The notes: generated by a model from the sequence alone, not told the origin. 13,745 nt of DNA from Betaproteobacteria bacterium (GCA_025362705.1 JANYFH010000017.1:1-13745), one strand, 5' to 3'. Positions 1 through 7,497 are shown, counted from the first letter of the stretch. Translations and numbers: made by a program.

Positions 1-1632
1 TTCGGCGGCGACGCACGCGTTCGCATGGTTCATGGCGTAAACGTTTTGGCCAATGCCGTTAAAGTCACGCTGGGCCCGAAAGGCCGTAACGTGGTTCTCG
101 AGCGTTCGTTCGGCGCACCAACGATCACCAAGGACGGTGTATCGGTTGCCAAGGAAATCGAACTTAAAGACAAATTCGAAAACATGGGCGCGCAGATGGT
201 CAAGGAAGTTGCTTCCAAGACCTCCGACGTTGCTGGCGATGGCACCACCACCGCTACCGTGTTGGCACAGGCGATTGTCGTTGAAGGCATGAAGTATGTT
301 GCCGCCGGCATGAACCCGATGGACCTGAAGCGCGGTATCGACAAGGCTGTTGTGGCCATTGTTGCCGAGCTGAAGAAACTCTCGAAGACCACCACCACCA
401 ACAAAGAAATTGCACAAGTTGGTTCGATCTCGGCTAACTCTGACGAAAACATCGGCAAGATCATCGCTGATGCAATGGAAAAAGTCGGCAAAGAAGGTGT
501 GATCACTGTTGAAGACGGCAAGTCACTCGACAACGAACTCGAAGTCGTCGAAGGTATGCAGTTTGATCGTGGCTATCTGTCCCCGTATTTCATCAACAAT
601 CCGGACAAACAAGTCGCGTTGCTGGAAGACCCGTTCATCCTCTTGCATGACAAGAAAATTTCCAACATCCGTGACCTGTTGCCCGTACTGGAACAAGTCG
701 CCAAAGCTGGCCGTCCATTGCTCATCATCGCTGAAGATGTCGATGGCGAAGCGCTGGCAACATTGGTGGTGAACAATCTGCGCGGCATCCTCAAAACTAC
801 CGCTGTCAAAGCGCCTGGTTTTGGTGACCGTCGTAAAGCCATGCTCGAAGATATCGCCATCCTTACCGGCGGTACCGTGATTGCTGAAGAGCTCGGCCTG
901 AAACTCGAAAACGTGACCCTGAAGGATCTGGGCCGCGCCAAGAAAATTGAAGTCGGCAAAGAAAACACCACCATCATTGACGGTGCTGGCGACGAAGAAG
1001 GTATCAAAGCGCGCGTTGCTACCGTTCGCAAACAAATCGACGACGCAACCAGCGACTACGATAAAGAAAAGCTGCAAGAGCGCGTGGCCAAGCTGGCCGG
1101 CGGCGTTGCCGTGATTCGCGTCGGTGCTGCTACCGAAGTCGAAATGAAAGAAAAGAAAGCCCGAGTGGAAGATGCATTGCATGCCACCCGTGCTGCTGTT
1201 GAAGAAGGTATCGTGGCTGGTGGCGGTGTTGCATTCTTGCGTGCTCGCGCCAACGCTGGCAAGATCAAGGGCGACAACGTTGAACAAGATGCCGGTATCA
1301 AGATCATCATGCGCGCCATCGAAGAGCCGCTGCGCATGATTGCGCAAAACGCTGGTGATGAGCCATCCGTGGTCGTCAACAAAGTGGTTGAAGGTAAGGG
1401 CAACTTTGGCTACAACGCTGCAACTGGCGAATACGGCGATATGGTTGAACTCGGTGTTCTCGACCCAACCAAAGTGACGCGCTATGCACTGCAAAATGCC
1501 GCTTCAATTGCATCGTTGATGTTGACGACGGATGCGATGGTTGCTGAGTCGCCGAAAGAAGAATCTGCTGGCGGCGGCATGGGCGGCGGAGGAATGGGTG
1601 GGATGGGCGGCATGGGCGGTATGGACATGTAA
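1..1632 (+). CDS. groEL: 60 kDa chaperonin GroEL (5' end cut by window)
   Basis: This is the large subunit of the cytosolic GroEL/GroES chaperonin, which folds proteins inside an ATP-driven double ring. The reading frame is open from base 1 (FGGDARVRM...), which lines up with about residue 8 of E. coli GroEL. Only about seven residues are therefore missing, and the full protein would be about 550 aa, the normal length. The ATG at 25 is internal and is not the true start. Family signatures are intact: TLGPKGRNVVL near the start, the nucleotide-binding GDGTTTAT motif, the VEDALHATRA and VAGGGVAFLR segments of the equatorial domain, and a C-terminal Gly-Gly-Met repeat tail ending in MDM. No residue looks abnormal. 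groES would be expected just upstream, outside the window. Heat-shock control elements would also lie upstream and cannot be seen. Identification is essentially certain from sequence alone. Confidence 0.98.
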   Translation, partial: FGGDARVRMVHGVNVLANAVKVTLGPKGRNVVLERSFGAPTITKDGVSVAKEIELKDKFENMGAQMVKEVASKTSDVAGDGTTTATVLAQAIVVEGMKYVAAGMNPMDLKRGIDKAVVAIVAELKKLSKTTTTNKEIAQVGSISANSDENIGKIIADAMEKVGKEGVITVEDGKSLDNELEVVEGMQFDRGYLSPYFINNPDKQVALLEDPFILLHDKKISNIRDLLPVLEQVAKAGRPLLIIAEDVDGEALATLVVNNLRGILKTTAVKAPGFGDRRKAMLEDIAILTGGTVIAEELGLKLENVTLKDLGRAKKIEVGKENTTIIDGAGDEEGIKARVATVRKQIDDATSDYDKEKLQERVAKLAGGVAVIRVGAATEVEMKEKKARVEDALHATRAAVEEGIVAGGGVAFLRARANAGKIKGDNVEQDAGIKIIMRAIEEPLRMIAQNAGDEPSVVVNKVVEGKGNFGYNAATGEYGDMVELGVLDPTKVTRYALQNAASIASLMLTTDAMVAESPKEESAGGGMGGGGMGGMGGMGGMDM

Positions 1633-1674
1633 TGACACGAACATAACGGGCCGCGGCGTTGTTGCTCAAGGGCT

Positions 1675-1743
1675 CGTGTACAAATACGTACACGTCACCC
1701 TTTCGCGCCTAGCCGCAATCCCGTTCTGTTCGGTCATTGACCG
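1675..1743. repeat. Two inverted repeats in the groEL 3' region
   Basis: The 128 bases between the groEL stop and its terminator hold no credible gene. They contain two short perfect inverted repeats. One is CGTGTAC/GTACACG at 1675-1681 and 1688-1694, with a 6-nt loop. The other is CGGTCA-T-TGACCG at 1731-1743. Neither is followed by a T-tract, so they are not terminators by themselves. They could be mRNA 3' stem-loops or protein-binding sites. I have no evidence for either role. Confidence 0.4.
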
Positions 1744-1760
1744 TTCGCAGCAATGCAAAC

Positions 1761-1789
1761 AAAAAGCCGACGCAAGTCGGCTTTTTTTT
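1761..1789 (+). terminator. Rho-independent terminator of groEL
   Basis: The stem AAAAAGCCGAC / GTCGGCTTTTT encloses a GCAA tetraloop and is followed by a run of eight T (1782-1789). It lies 128 bases after the groEL stop and separates the chaperonin transcript from the downstream oxidoreductase operon. The A-run on the left arm gives some terminator potential on the opposite strand too, but no minus-strand gene approaches it. Confidence 0.9.
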
Positions 1790-1832
1790 CGGCGCCACAC
1801 AAAATCTCGCATCTAAATCTCGTACCTGTCAG

Positions 1833-1861
1833 TTTACATTCGCGCCGCTTGAGCGTACATT
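1833..1861 (+). promoter_or_regulatory. Candidate sigma-70 promoter for the iorAB-like operon
   Basis: TTTACA (1833-1838, 5 of 6 matches to the -35 consensus) is separated by exactly 17 bases from TACATT (1856-1861, 4 of 6 matches to the -10 consensus). Transcription would start near 1868 and give a leader of about 55 nt. The position between the groEL terminator and the first oxidoreductase gene fits. This is a by-eye match without experimental support. Confidence 0.4.
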
Positions 1862-1923
1862 TTCTCCGCTGGCGCTTTCAGGCTTTCGCAGCGTTCGGCA
1901 TCGTCCAACCGACTCGAGGGGAA

Positions 1924-2400
1924 ATGATCGTGACAAAACTGACTGTCAACGGCAAAGCCGTCAATATTAATGCAAGCCCGGATACGCCGCTGTTGTGGGC
2001 GCTGCGGGACGAACTGAAAATGAACGGCACCAAATTCGGTTGCGGCATGGCGCTTTGCGGTGCCTGCACGGTACACGTCAACGGCGAACCCGCGCGTTCG
2101 TGCTCGACGCCGCTGTCGGCGTGCGAAGGTAAAAAAATCACGACCATCGAAGGCATCTCCGGCAAGGGGCTGCATCCGGTGCAACAGGCATGGATTCAAC
2201 TCGACGTGCCGCAATGCGGCTACTGTCAATCGGGACAAATAATGTCGGCGGTGGCGTTACTGAACAAGAACAAAAATCCGTCGGACGCGGATATCGATGA
2301 AGCGATGAGCGGCAACATCTGCCGCTGTGGGACATACCAGCGCATGCGCGCTGCGATCCACAAAGCGGCCGCACAAATGTCCGGCAAGAAGGAGGTATGA
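1924..2400 (+). CDS. iorA: [2Fe-2S] small subunit of xanthine-oxidase-family enzyme (isoquinoline 1-oxidoreductase alpha-like)
   Basis: This is a 158-residue electron-transfer subunit of a molybdenum hydroxylase. The N-terminal plant-ferredoxin-like half carries Cys40, Cys45, Cys48 and Cys60 (CGMALCGAC...C). The C-terminal helical half carries Cys98, Cys101, Cys133 and Cys135 (QCGYC...CRC), the normal set for two [2Fe-2S] clusters. In the family, electrons pass from the Mo cofactor of the large subunit through these clusters. The Gln97-Cys98 segment is the usual contact to the pterin. The start is ambiguous: GAGGGG at 1916-1921 is close to ATG 1924 but ideally spaced for GTG 1930, which would give a 156-aa protein. 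There is no export signal, so in this family the subunit is thought to travel folded with the Tat-tagged large subunit. The substrate is unknown. The symbol reflects family resemblance and is not proof of isoquinoline oxidation. Confidence 0.9.
   Translation: MIVTKLTVNGKAVNINASPDTPLLWALRDELKMNGTKFGCGMALCGACTVHVNGEPARSCSTPLSACEGKKITTIEGISGKGLHPVQQAWIQLDVPQCGYCQSGQIMSAVALLNKNKNPSDADIDEAMSGNICRCGTYQRMRAAIHKAAAQMSGKKEV
2389..2395 (+). promoter_or_regulatory. Strong Shine-Dalgarno deciding the large-subunit start
   Basis: AAGGAGG lies inside the last codons of the small-subunit gene. It is only 1 base from ATG 2397, which overlaps the upstream stop, but 7 bases from ATG 2403, the usual optimal distance. 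The start at 2403 is therefore preferred over the overlapping one. Confidence 0.7.
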
Positions 2401-2402
2401 AC

Positions 2403-4535
2403 ATGAACACATTAAAAAATAGTGGTCGCCGCGATTTCCTGAAAACATCTGCCGCGTTATCTGGCGCCTTGATGGTCGGTTTTCATGTTCCTGGATTCAG
2501 CAAGACCGAGCCGACGATGACGGCGATCAACGGCTGGGTGCGCGTCGGTAACGACAACAGCGTCACCATCATTTGCCATCGTTCCGAAATGGGCCAGGGT
2601 ACCTACACCTCCATGCCGATGCTGGTCGCCGAGGAACTTGAAGTCGATCTGCGTCGCGTGAAAATTGAAATGGCCGGCGCCGATCCGATGTACATCAACG
2701 CGTTGCTCGGCGGACAACTGACCGGCGGCTCTACCAGCGTGCGCGATGCGTTCGATGGCTTGCGCAAAGCAGGCGCGCAGGCGCGCATGATGCTCGTTTC
2801 GGCTGCAGCAGCAGAATGGAAAATTCCGGAAGCCGATTGCCGCGTCGACAACGGCGTGGTGCTCAGCAAAGGCGGCAAGAAACTTTTCTACGGACAACTC
2901 GCCACCAAGGCGGCGGCATTGCCGGTGCCGAAGGACGTTCCGCTCAAGGATGCCAAGTCGTGGAAGATCATCGGCAAACCCGTCAAGCGCCTCGACACAC
3001 CTGCCAAGGTGACGGGCAAAGCGGAATACGGCATCGACGTGCAACTGCCCGGCATGCTGATCGCGTCGCTCGCGCAATGCCCCGTGCTTGGTGGCAAGCC
3101 GATAAGCGTTGATGACGCGAAAGCGAAGGCGATGCCCGGCGTGAAAGCGGTCGTGAAAATAGATGACGGCGTGGCAGTAGTCGCGACATCATTCTGGCAG
3201 GCAAAGAGTGCACGCGATGCACTTAACATTACGTGGGACAACGGCAAGGGCGCAACACTTTCATCGACCGGCATTTCCCAAGGCCTCAAAGACGCGCTCG
3301 CCAAACCGGCTGCGTCACTGAAGAAAACGGGTGACGTCGATAGTGCCATGGCCGGCGCTGCGAAAAAAATCGAAGCCAGTTACGAGCTTCCCTTCCTCGC
3401 CCACGCAACCATGGAGCCGATGAACTTTACGGCCGACGTGCGAAAAGATGGCTGCGACATCTATGGTTCTACGCAATTCCCGCAATTGGCCGAAGGCGTG
3501 GCCATGCAAATCACGGGCTTTCCAAAAGAAAAAGTGAAGGTGCACACGACCTTCCTCGGTGGTGGTTTTGGTCGCCGTATCGATGTCGATTTCATCGTGC
3601 AGGCGATACAGATTTCCAAAGCGGTCGGCAAACCGGTGAAGCTGATCTGGACGCGCGAAGACGATATGACACACGACTTCTATCGTCCCGTCAGTTTGAA
3701 TACGCTTTCTGCCGGATTGGACGCCGGCGGCAAACCGGTAGCGATGAAATTTCGCATCACTTCGCCTTCAGTCACGTCGCGGCTGTTCGGCGCGTTCGTC
3801 AAGGATGGCATTGATCCGTTCATGGCGGAGGCGTCAGTATCGCCTTATGACATTCCCAACACGCTCGTCGAGCTGGCGATACACGATGCCGGTGTGCGCG
3901 TCGGTTATTGGCGTTCGGTATCGCATGCGCTGAATTGCTTTGCGAATGAAAGTTTCATCGACGAGTTGGCGACTGTCGCAGGCAAAGATCCGGTTGCCTA
4001 TCGCATGGCGATGCTCAATGGCAAGGAAGCAGAGCGATTTCGCAACGTGCTCAATATTGCGACGACCAAAGCCGATTGGGGACAAGCACCGAAAGGCCGT
4101 TTTCATGGCGTCGCCTTGATGGAAGGTTACGGAACCTATGTCGCGCAAGTGGCAGAAGTGTCTATTGAAAAAGGTGCGGTGCGCGTACACAAAATTACCT
4201 GCGCGGTCGATTGCGGCACGATGGTGAATCCTGACATCGTCAAAGCACAGGTGGAATCAAGCGTGGCATACGGCATGTCGGCTGTGCTGCTCTCCAAAAT
4301 CACGTTCAAGGATGGCAAGGTCGAACAAAGCAACTTCCACGATTACCCGGTGTTGCGCATGAATCAGATGCCGGTTGTTGAAGTCCACCTGGTGGCTTCA
4401 ACTGAAAAACCCGGCGGTATCGGGGAACCGATTGTTGCGACGTGCGGGCCCAGTGTGGCCAATGCAGTGTTCGCCGCGACGGGTAAGCGTGTACGCAAAT
4501 TGCCGATTGAGGCGGCAGATCTGAAATCTGCCTGA
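2403..4535 (+). CDS. iorB: Molybdopterin-binding large subunit, isoquinoline 1-oxidoreductase beta-like, Tat-exported
   Basis: This is a 710-residue catalytic subunit of a xanthine-dehydrogenase-family molybdenum hydroxylase. The N-terminus has a twin-arginine signal (RRDFLK at 9-14, followed by a hydrophobic stretch), so the enzyme should act in the periplasm. Cofactor-binding motifs are present: MGQG at 63-66 and FLGGGFGRR at 384-392. The C-terminal GGIGEP carries Glu675, which corresponds to the catalytic base of the family. Domain order is an N-terminal IorB-type extension, then the aldehyde-oxidase/xanthine-dehydrogenase Mo-binding domains. It is 2 nt downstream of the [2Fe-2S] subunit gene and surely co-transcribed with it. 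No FAD subunit, c-type cytochrome or XdhC/MocA-type maturation gene is visible nearby, so the electron acceptor must be encoded elsewhere. The substrate could be an N-heterocycle or an aldehyde; sequence alone does not decide. Confidence 0.92.
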   Translation: MNTLKNSGRRDFLKTSAALSGALMVGFHVPGFSKTEPTMTAINGWVRVGNDNSVTIICHRSEMGQGTYTSMPMLVAEELEVDLRRVKIEMAGADPMYINALLGGQLTGGSTSVRDAFDGLRKAGAQARMMLVSAAAAEWKIPEADCRVDNGVVLSKGGKKLFYGQLATKAAALPVPKDVPLKDAKSWKIIGKPVKRLDTPAKVTGKAEYGIDVQLPGMLIASLAQCPVLGGKPISVDDAKAKAMPGVKAVVKIDDGVAVVATSFWQAKSARDALNITWDNGKGATLSSTGISQGLKDALAKPAASLKKTGDVDSAMAGAAKKIEASYELPFLAHATMEPMNFTADVRKDGCDIYGSTQFPQLAEGVAMQITGFPKEKVKVHTTFLGGGFGRRIDVDFIVQAIQISKAVGKPVKLIWTREDDMTHDFYRPVSLNTLSAGLDAGGKPVAMKFRITSPSVTSRLFGAFVKDGIDPFMAEASVSPYDIPNTLVELAIHDAGVRVGYWRSVSHALNCFANESFIDELATVAGKDPVAYRMAMLNGKEAERFRNVLNIATTKADWGQAPKGRFHGVALMEGYGTYVAQVAEVSIEKGAVRVHKITCAVDCGTMVNPDIVKAQVESSVAYGMSAVLLSKITFKDGKVEQSNFHDYPVLRMNQMPVVEVHLVASTEKPGGIGEPIVATCGPSVANAVFAATGKRVRKLPIEAADLKSA

Positions 4536-4548
4536 TCCGGTCGGCATG

Positions 4549-4579
4549 AACACCCGGGTGGAGTAGCCATTCGGGTGTT
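4549..4579 (+). terminator. Hairpin terminator after the iorAB-like operon
   Basis: The 13-bp stem AACACCCGGGTGG / CCATTCGGGTGTT includes two G-T pairs, has the loop AGTAG, and starts 13 bases after the stop codon. Only a short T-run follows (about 4 T), so termination may be partial. Its position and length still support a terminator role. Confidence 0.6.
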
Positions 4580-4707
4580 TCGCCTGCTGCTCACTAGCTG
4601 TAATCGTCGGCCATAGGAGGTATCCGTCCCGCATTTCGCGCGGTTTGTCGCTTTCTGACAGGAAACCCGGTCCGACTGGGCTAAACTGCGCGCACTTTCG
4701 CAATGTC

Positions 4708-4737
4708 GTTGTTTGCCGTTGTTTGCGGTTGATTGCA
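4708..4737 (+). repeat. Three tandem 10-bp repeats upstream of the S9 peptidase gene
   Basis: GTTGTTTGCC, GTTGTTTGCG and GTTGATTGCA follow one another directly, each close to one helical turn. They lie 54-83 bases before the peptidase start. Such phased direct repeats are typical of sites bound cooperatively by a regulator, but no regulator is identified. They overlap the possible promoter described separately. The rest of 4580-4790 shows no gene. Confidence 0.6.
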
Positions 4738-4741
4738 TAAG
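4713..4741 (+). promoter_or_regulatory. Weak candidate promoter for the S9 peptidase
   Basis: TTGCCG (4713-4718) and CATAAG (4736-4741) are separated by 17 bases. Each matches its sigma-70 consensus at 4 of 6 positions. The predicted leader is about 43 nt. The site coincides with the 10-bp repeats, so the match may partly be a by-product of them. Confidence 0.25.
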
Positions 4742-4790
4742 GCGACAACATGCGCGCGAACGATCCTCTTCAATTTTACAAGGAAGATAT

Positions 4791-6695
4791 ATGAAGTTAT
4801 TCCACCAGGGTTTGCTCACCGGCGCGATTGCGGCTGGCTTGATTGTCGGCGGCACGGGTTACACATCGCCGGCATTCGCAGACGCAGCCAAACAGGTTCC
4901 ATTGCGCGATTTTTTCAAAAACCCACAGGAAGCCGGGCACCAGATTTCGCCCGACGGTAAATACCTGTCGTGGCTGGCGCCGTTTGAACGACGGATGAAT
5001 GTATTTGTGAAACCGATCGGCGGCGGCGAGGCAAAGCGCGTTACGGGCGAAACCGCGCGCGATATCGGCGGCTATTTCTGGAAGGGCGAGCGCATTCTTT
5101 ACGTGAAAGACTTCGGCGGCGATGAAAATTTCCACGTCGTTTCAGTAAACCTGAAAGGTGAAGACCTGAAGGATCTGACGCCAGGCGAAAAACTTCGCGC
5201 GCAGATCGTCGATGGTCTCGTCGATAACGACGGATACATCATCGTTTCGCACAACAAACGCGACGCCAAAGTGTTCGACGTATTCCGCACCAATGTGGCG
5301 ACCGGCGAAGAAAAACTGATCGCGCAGAACCCCGGCAACATCACCAGCTGGATGACCGATCACGAAGGCCGGCTGCGTGTAGCGGGCACCACCGATGGCG
5401 TCAATACTACGATGCTGTATCGCGAGAAGGAAACGGACGAGTTCAAGCCTGTCGTCACCACAAACTTCAAAGAACAAGTAGCGCCATTACTGTTCACGTT
5501 CGACAACAAGAGTTTGATTGTCGAGTCAAATCGTGGCCGCGACAAGACCGCCATTTTCGAATTTGATCCAGTCACCGCCAAGGAGGGCAAGCTCATCGCC
5601 GAAAACGCGGACGTTGATATGGGCGGCGTTTCTTACTCGCACAAACGCAAGGTACTTACCACGGCCAACTTCACCACCTGGAAACGCCAGCGCATATTCC
5701 TGGATAAAGAATCCGAAGCGATGTTCAAAACGGTTGAAGCCAAGCTGCCCGGCTATGAAGTTGCGTTCGTCTCAACCAACAAGAACGAGGACAAATTCAT
5801 CGTCGCGACTTTCAACGACAAAACCCGTGGCAAGCGCTATTTGTTCGATAAAACGACAGGAAAGCTGGATTTCATCGCTGATATCTCGCCGTGGATGCCT
5901 GAAGGCGAACTCGCAGACATGAAACCGATTTCGTACAAGTCTCGTGATGGCCTCACCATTAACGGCTATCTCACTTTGCCAAAAGGTGTCGCGGCCAAAA
6001 ATCTGCCAGTTGTCGTTAATCCACATGGCGGGCCGTGGGCGCGCGATCAATGGGGCTTTAATCCGGAAGTTCAGTTCCTTGCCAATCGTGGCTATGCCGT
6101 GTTCCAGATGAATTTCCGCGGCTCAACAGGATACGGCCGCAAGTTCTGGGAAGCATCGTTCAAGCAATGGGGCAAAGCCATGCAGGACGACGTCACCGAC
6201 GGTGTGCAATGGCTCATCAAGGAAGGTATCGCCGATCCGAAACGCGTCGCCATTTACGGCGGCAGTTACGGTGGTTATACGACACTTGCCGGCATCACGT
6301 TCACACCAGATTTGTATGCAGCCGCGGTTGATTACGTTGGCGTCTCCAATCTGTTCACGTTCATGGGCACCATTCCGCCGTATTGGAAACCGTATCTCGC
6401 CATGCTGCACGAAATGGTCGGCCATCCCGAGAATGACAAAGAACTGCTGACTGCAGCATCGCCGGTGCTGCATACCGACAAAATCAAGACGCCGCTATTT
6501 GTGGCACAGGGCGCCAAGGATCCGCGTGTAAACAAGGATGAGTCCGACCAAATGGTGGAAGCGCTGAAAAAACGTGGCGTTATCGTCGAGTACATGGTGA
6601 AAGACAACGAAGGCCACGGTTTCCGCAACGAAGAAAATCGCTTTGATTTTTACGAAGCGATGGAAAAATTTCTTGCGAAGCACATCAAGAGCTGA
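4791..6695 (+). CDS. Exported S9-family (prolyl oligopeptidase-like) serine peptidase
   Basis: This is a 634-residue hydrolase of the acylaminoacyl-peptidase/dipeptidyl-peptidase group, expected to cleave short peptides in the periplasm. The start at 4791 is chosen because AAGGAAG lies just upstream (4780-4786) and the product then begins with a clear signal peptide (MKLFHQ, a hydrophobic core, and a likely cleavage after AFA at residue 30). An upstream in-frame ATG at 4713 would bury that signal. Residues of about 45-390 form the divergent beta-propeller part and about 400-634 the alpha/beta-hydrolase domain. The catalytic triad is visible: Ser492 in GGSYGG, Asp577 in GAKDPRV and His609 in EGHGF. 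NPHGGPWARD is the usual oxyanion region. It stands alone between two terminators, so it is probably monocistronic. Exact substrate preference cannot be read from sequence. Confidence 0.93.
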   Translation: MKLFHQGLLTGAIAAGLIVGGTGYTSPAFADAAKQVPLRDFFKNPQEAGHQISPDGKYLSWLAPFERRMNVFVKPIGGGEAKRVTGETARDIGGYFWKGERILYVKDFGGDENFHVVSVNLKGEDLKDLTPGEKLRAQIVDGLVDNDGYIIVSHNKRDAKVFDVFRTNVATGEEKLIAQNPGNITSWMTDHEGRLRVAGTTDGVNTTMLYREKETDEFKPVVTTNFKEQVAPLLFTFDNKSLIVESNRGRDKTAIFEFDPVTAKEGKLIAENADVDMGGVSYSHKRKVLTTANFTTWKRQRIFLDKESEAMFKTVEAKLPGYEVAFVSTNKNEDKFIVATFNDKTRGKRYLFDKTTGKLDFIADISPWMPEGELADMKPISYKSRDGLTINGYLTLPKGVAAKNLPVVVNPHGGPWARDQWGFNPEVQFLANRGYAVFQMNFRGSTGYGRKFWEASFKQWGKAMQDDVTDGVQWLIKEGIADPKRVAIYGGSYGGYTTLAGITFTPDLYAAAVDYVGVSNLFTFMGTIPPYWKPYLAMLHEMVGHPENDKELLTAASPVLHTDKIKTPLFVAQGAKDPRVNKDESDQMVEALKKRGVIVEYMVKDNEGHGFRNEENRFDFYEAMEKFLAKHIKS

Positions 6696-6713
6696 ATCCA
6701 TTGTGCAACCAGC

Positions 6714-6742
6714 AAAAAACCCCGGCGCGACCGGGGTTTTTT
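6714..6742 (+). terminator. Rho-independent terminator of the S9 peptidase gene
   Basis: This is a perfect 12-bp stem, AAAAAACCCCGG / CCGGGGTTTTTT, with the loop CGCGA, 18 bases after the stop codon. The T-run forms the right base of the stem. The symmetric A- and T-runs would also allow activity on the other strand. Confidence 0.93.
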
Positions 6743-6994
6743 GTTGCTGCTGCCCCGCCGCACATAAAGACGTGGATCAAGCATTGACGCGGGTCGCAGA
6801 CGCAAAACAGTCGGAACGGCTCGCCAATAGGCGTTCTTCGCGCATGCGCGACAAAGCAGCGTGCTACCGGCTGAGGCGGATTTTCAGCGTCGCAAACTTT
6901 TCTTACAGGTTAATTGCCGTTGCGCCAACATGGCGCTGGTCGGTCGCGCGTTAGTCTGTTGTTACCGAAACACAAACCAACATCAGAGGACTAT
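6743..6994. other. Intergenic region with palindromes, no gene seen
   Basis: This 252-base gap separates the peptidase terminator from the next start codon. I see no credible coding sequence, tRNA or clear promoter in it. It does hold three perfect symmetric elements. CGCC-AATA-GGCG is at 6822-6833. The 14-bp palindrome TCGCGCATGCGCGA is at 6838-6851. GCGCCA-ACA-TGGCGC is at 6922-6936. The last is about 60 bases before the start of the small secreted-protein gene, where an operator could lie. No function is proven. Confidence 0.5.
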
Positions 6995-7417
6995 ATGTGG
7001 ACTCGTAAACTGCTCTTAAGCACTATCGTCGCATCAACCTTTGCCGCAGTCGCGCCAACCGCGAATGCCGCAGTGGAAGTTTTTGTCAACGTTCCCCCGC
7101 CTGCAGCGCGCTATGAAGTTGTACCGGCTCCGCGCGCAGGTTATATCTGGGCACCCGGATACTGGAGCTGGACCAACAATCGCCACGTCTGGGCCAAAGG
7201 TCGCTGGGAGCGCGAACGTGCTGGTTATTTTTATCATCCCCATACTTGGACAGAACGCGACGGCCGCTGGGCCTACCAATCCAGCCGCTGGGATCGTAAC
7301 CGCCCAACGGGAGATCGTGATCGCGATGGCATCCCAAATGCGCGTGACCGTGATCGCGACGGCGATGGCGTGCCAAATCGGTTAGATCGCCAGCCGGACA
7401 ATCCGCGTCGGCAATAA
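6995..7417 (+). CDS. Small secreted YXWGXW-type protein with TSP3-like calcium-binding tail
   Basis: This 140-residue protein of unknown function starts at 6995, with GAGGA at 6986-6990 and a clear signal peptide (MWTRKLLLS..., likely cleavage after ANA at 25). Residues of about 50-100 are rich in Trp and Tyr with repeated YxW/GYW/GRW elements (YIWAPGYW at 50-57, GRW at 69-71 and 90-92). These match the YXWGXW repeat family of small exported proteins. Residues 107-131 contain two Asp-rich units (D107, D109, D111, G112, N115, then D120, D122, D124, G125, N128, D131). They look like thrombospondin type-3 or EF-hand-like calcium loops. The tail is strongly basic and acidic by turns. The protein is probably periplasmic or surface-associated. 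A calcium role is inference, and the YXWGXW family has no firm function known to me. Confidence 0.85.
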   Translation: MWTRKLLLSTIVASTFAAVAPTANAAVEVFVNVPPPAARYEVVPAPRAGYIWAPGYWSWTNNRHVWAKGRWERERAGYFYHPHTWTERDGRWAYQSSRWDRNRPTGDRDRDGIPNARDRDRDGDGVPNRLDRQPDNPRRQ

Positions 7418-7425
7418 AGTTTTCA

Positions 7426-7497
7426 ATTGAAGGTGGCGGGTTCGATGGTTTCAGGGATTTATATCGAACCGGCCACCTTCAATGTATTCGTTTTTTT
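7426..7497. terminator. Long hairpin between convergent genes, with T-tract
   Basis: A 21-bp inverted repeat (7426-7446 with 7463-7483) has one G-G mismatch and a 16-nt loop. It lies 9 bases after the small secreted-protein gene. Eight bases beyond it is a run of seven T (7491-7497). The convergent gene mpl ends at 7520, so the hairpin can block transcripts from both sides. No T-run follows it on the minus strand. The stem is longer than most terminators and might instead be a dispersed intergenic repeat. Confidence 0.65.

Noticed and set aside
523..1494. 323-codon open frame on the minus strand inside groEL
   Set aside because: It is antisense to a highly conserved groEL, its translation is rich in Phe, His and Asp with no domain pattern, and it has no ribosome-binding site. 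It follows from the codon bias of groEL.
1561..1630. GGC/ATG-rich tandem repeat at the groEL end as a DNA repeat element
   Set aside because: It encodes the normal Gly-Gly-Met tail of GroEL and needs no other explanation.
4713..4790. N-terminal extension of the S9 peptidase from ATG 4713
   Set aside because: The added 26 residues are charged, precede the signal peptide and overlap the 10-bp repeats. The Shine-Dalgarno sequence supports ATG 4791.
6743..6994. Possible tRNA or small RNA in the gap
   Set aside because: The short stems do not form a cloverleaf, there is no T-arm consensus, and no promoter-terminator pair encloses a transcript.
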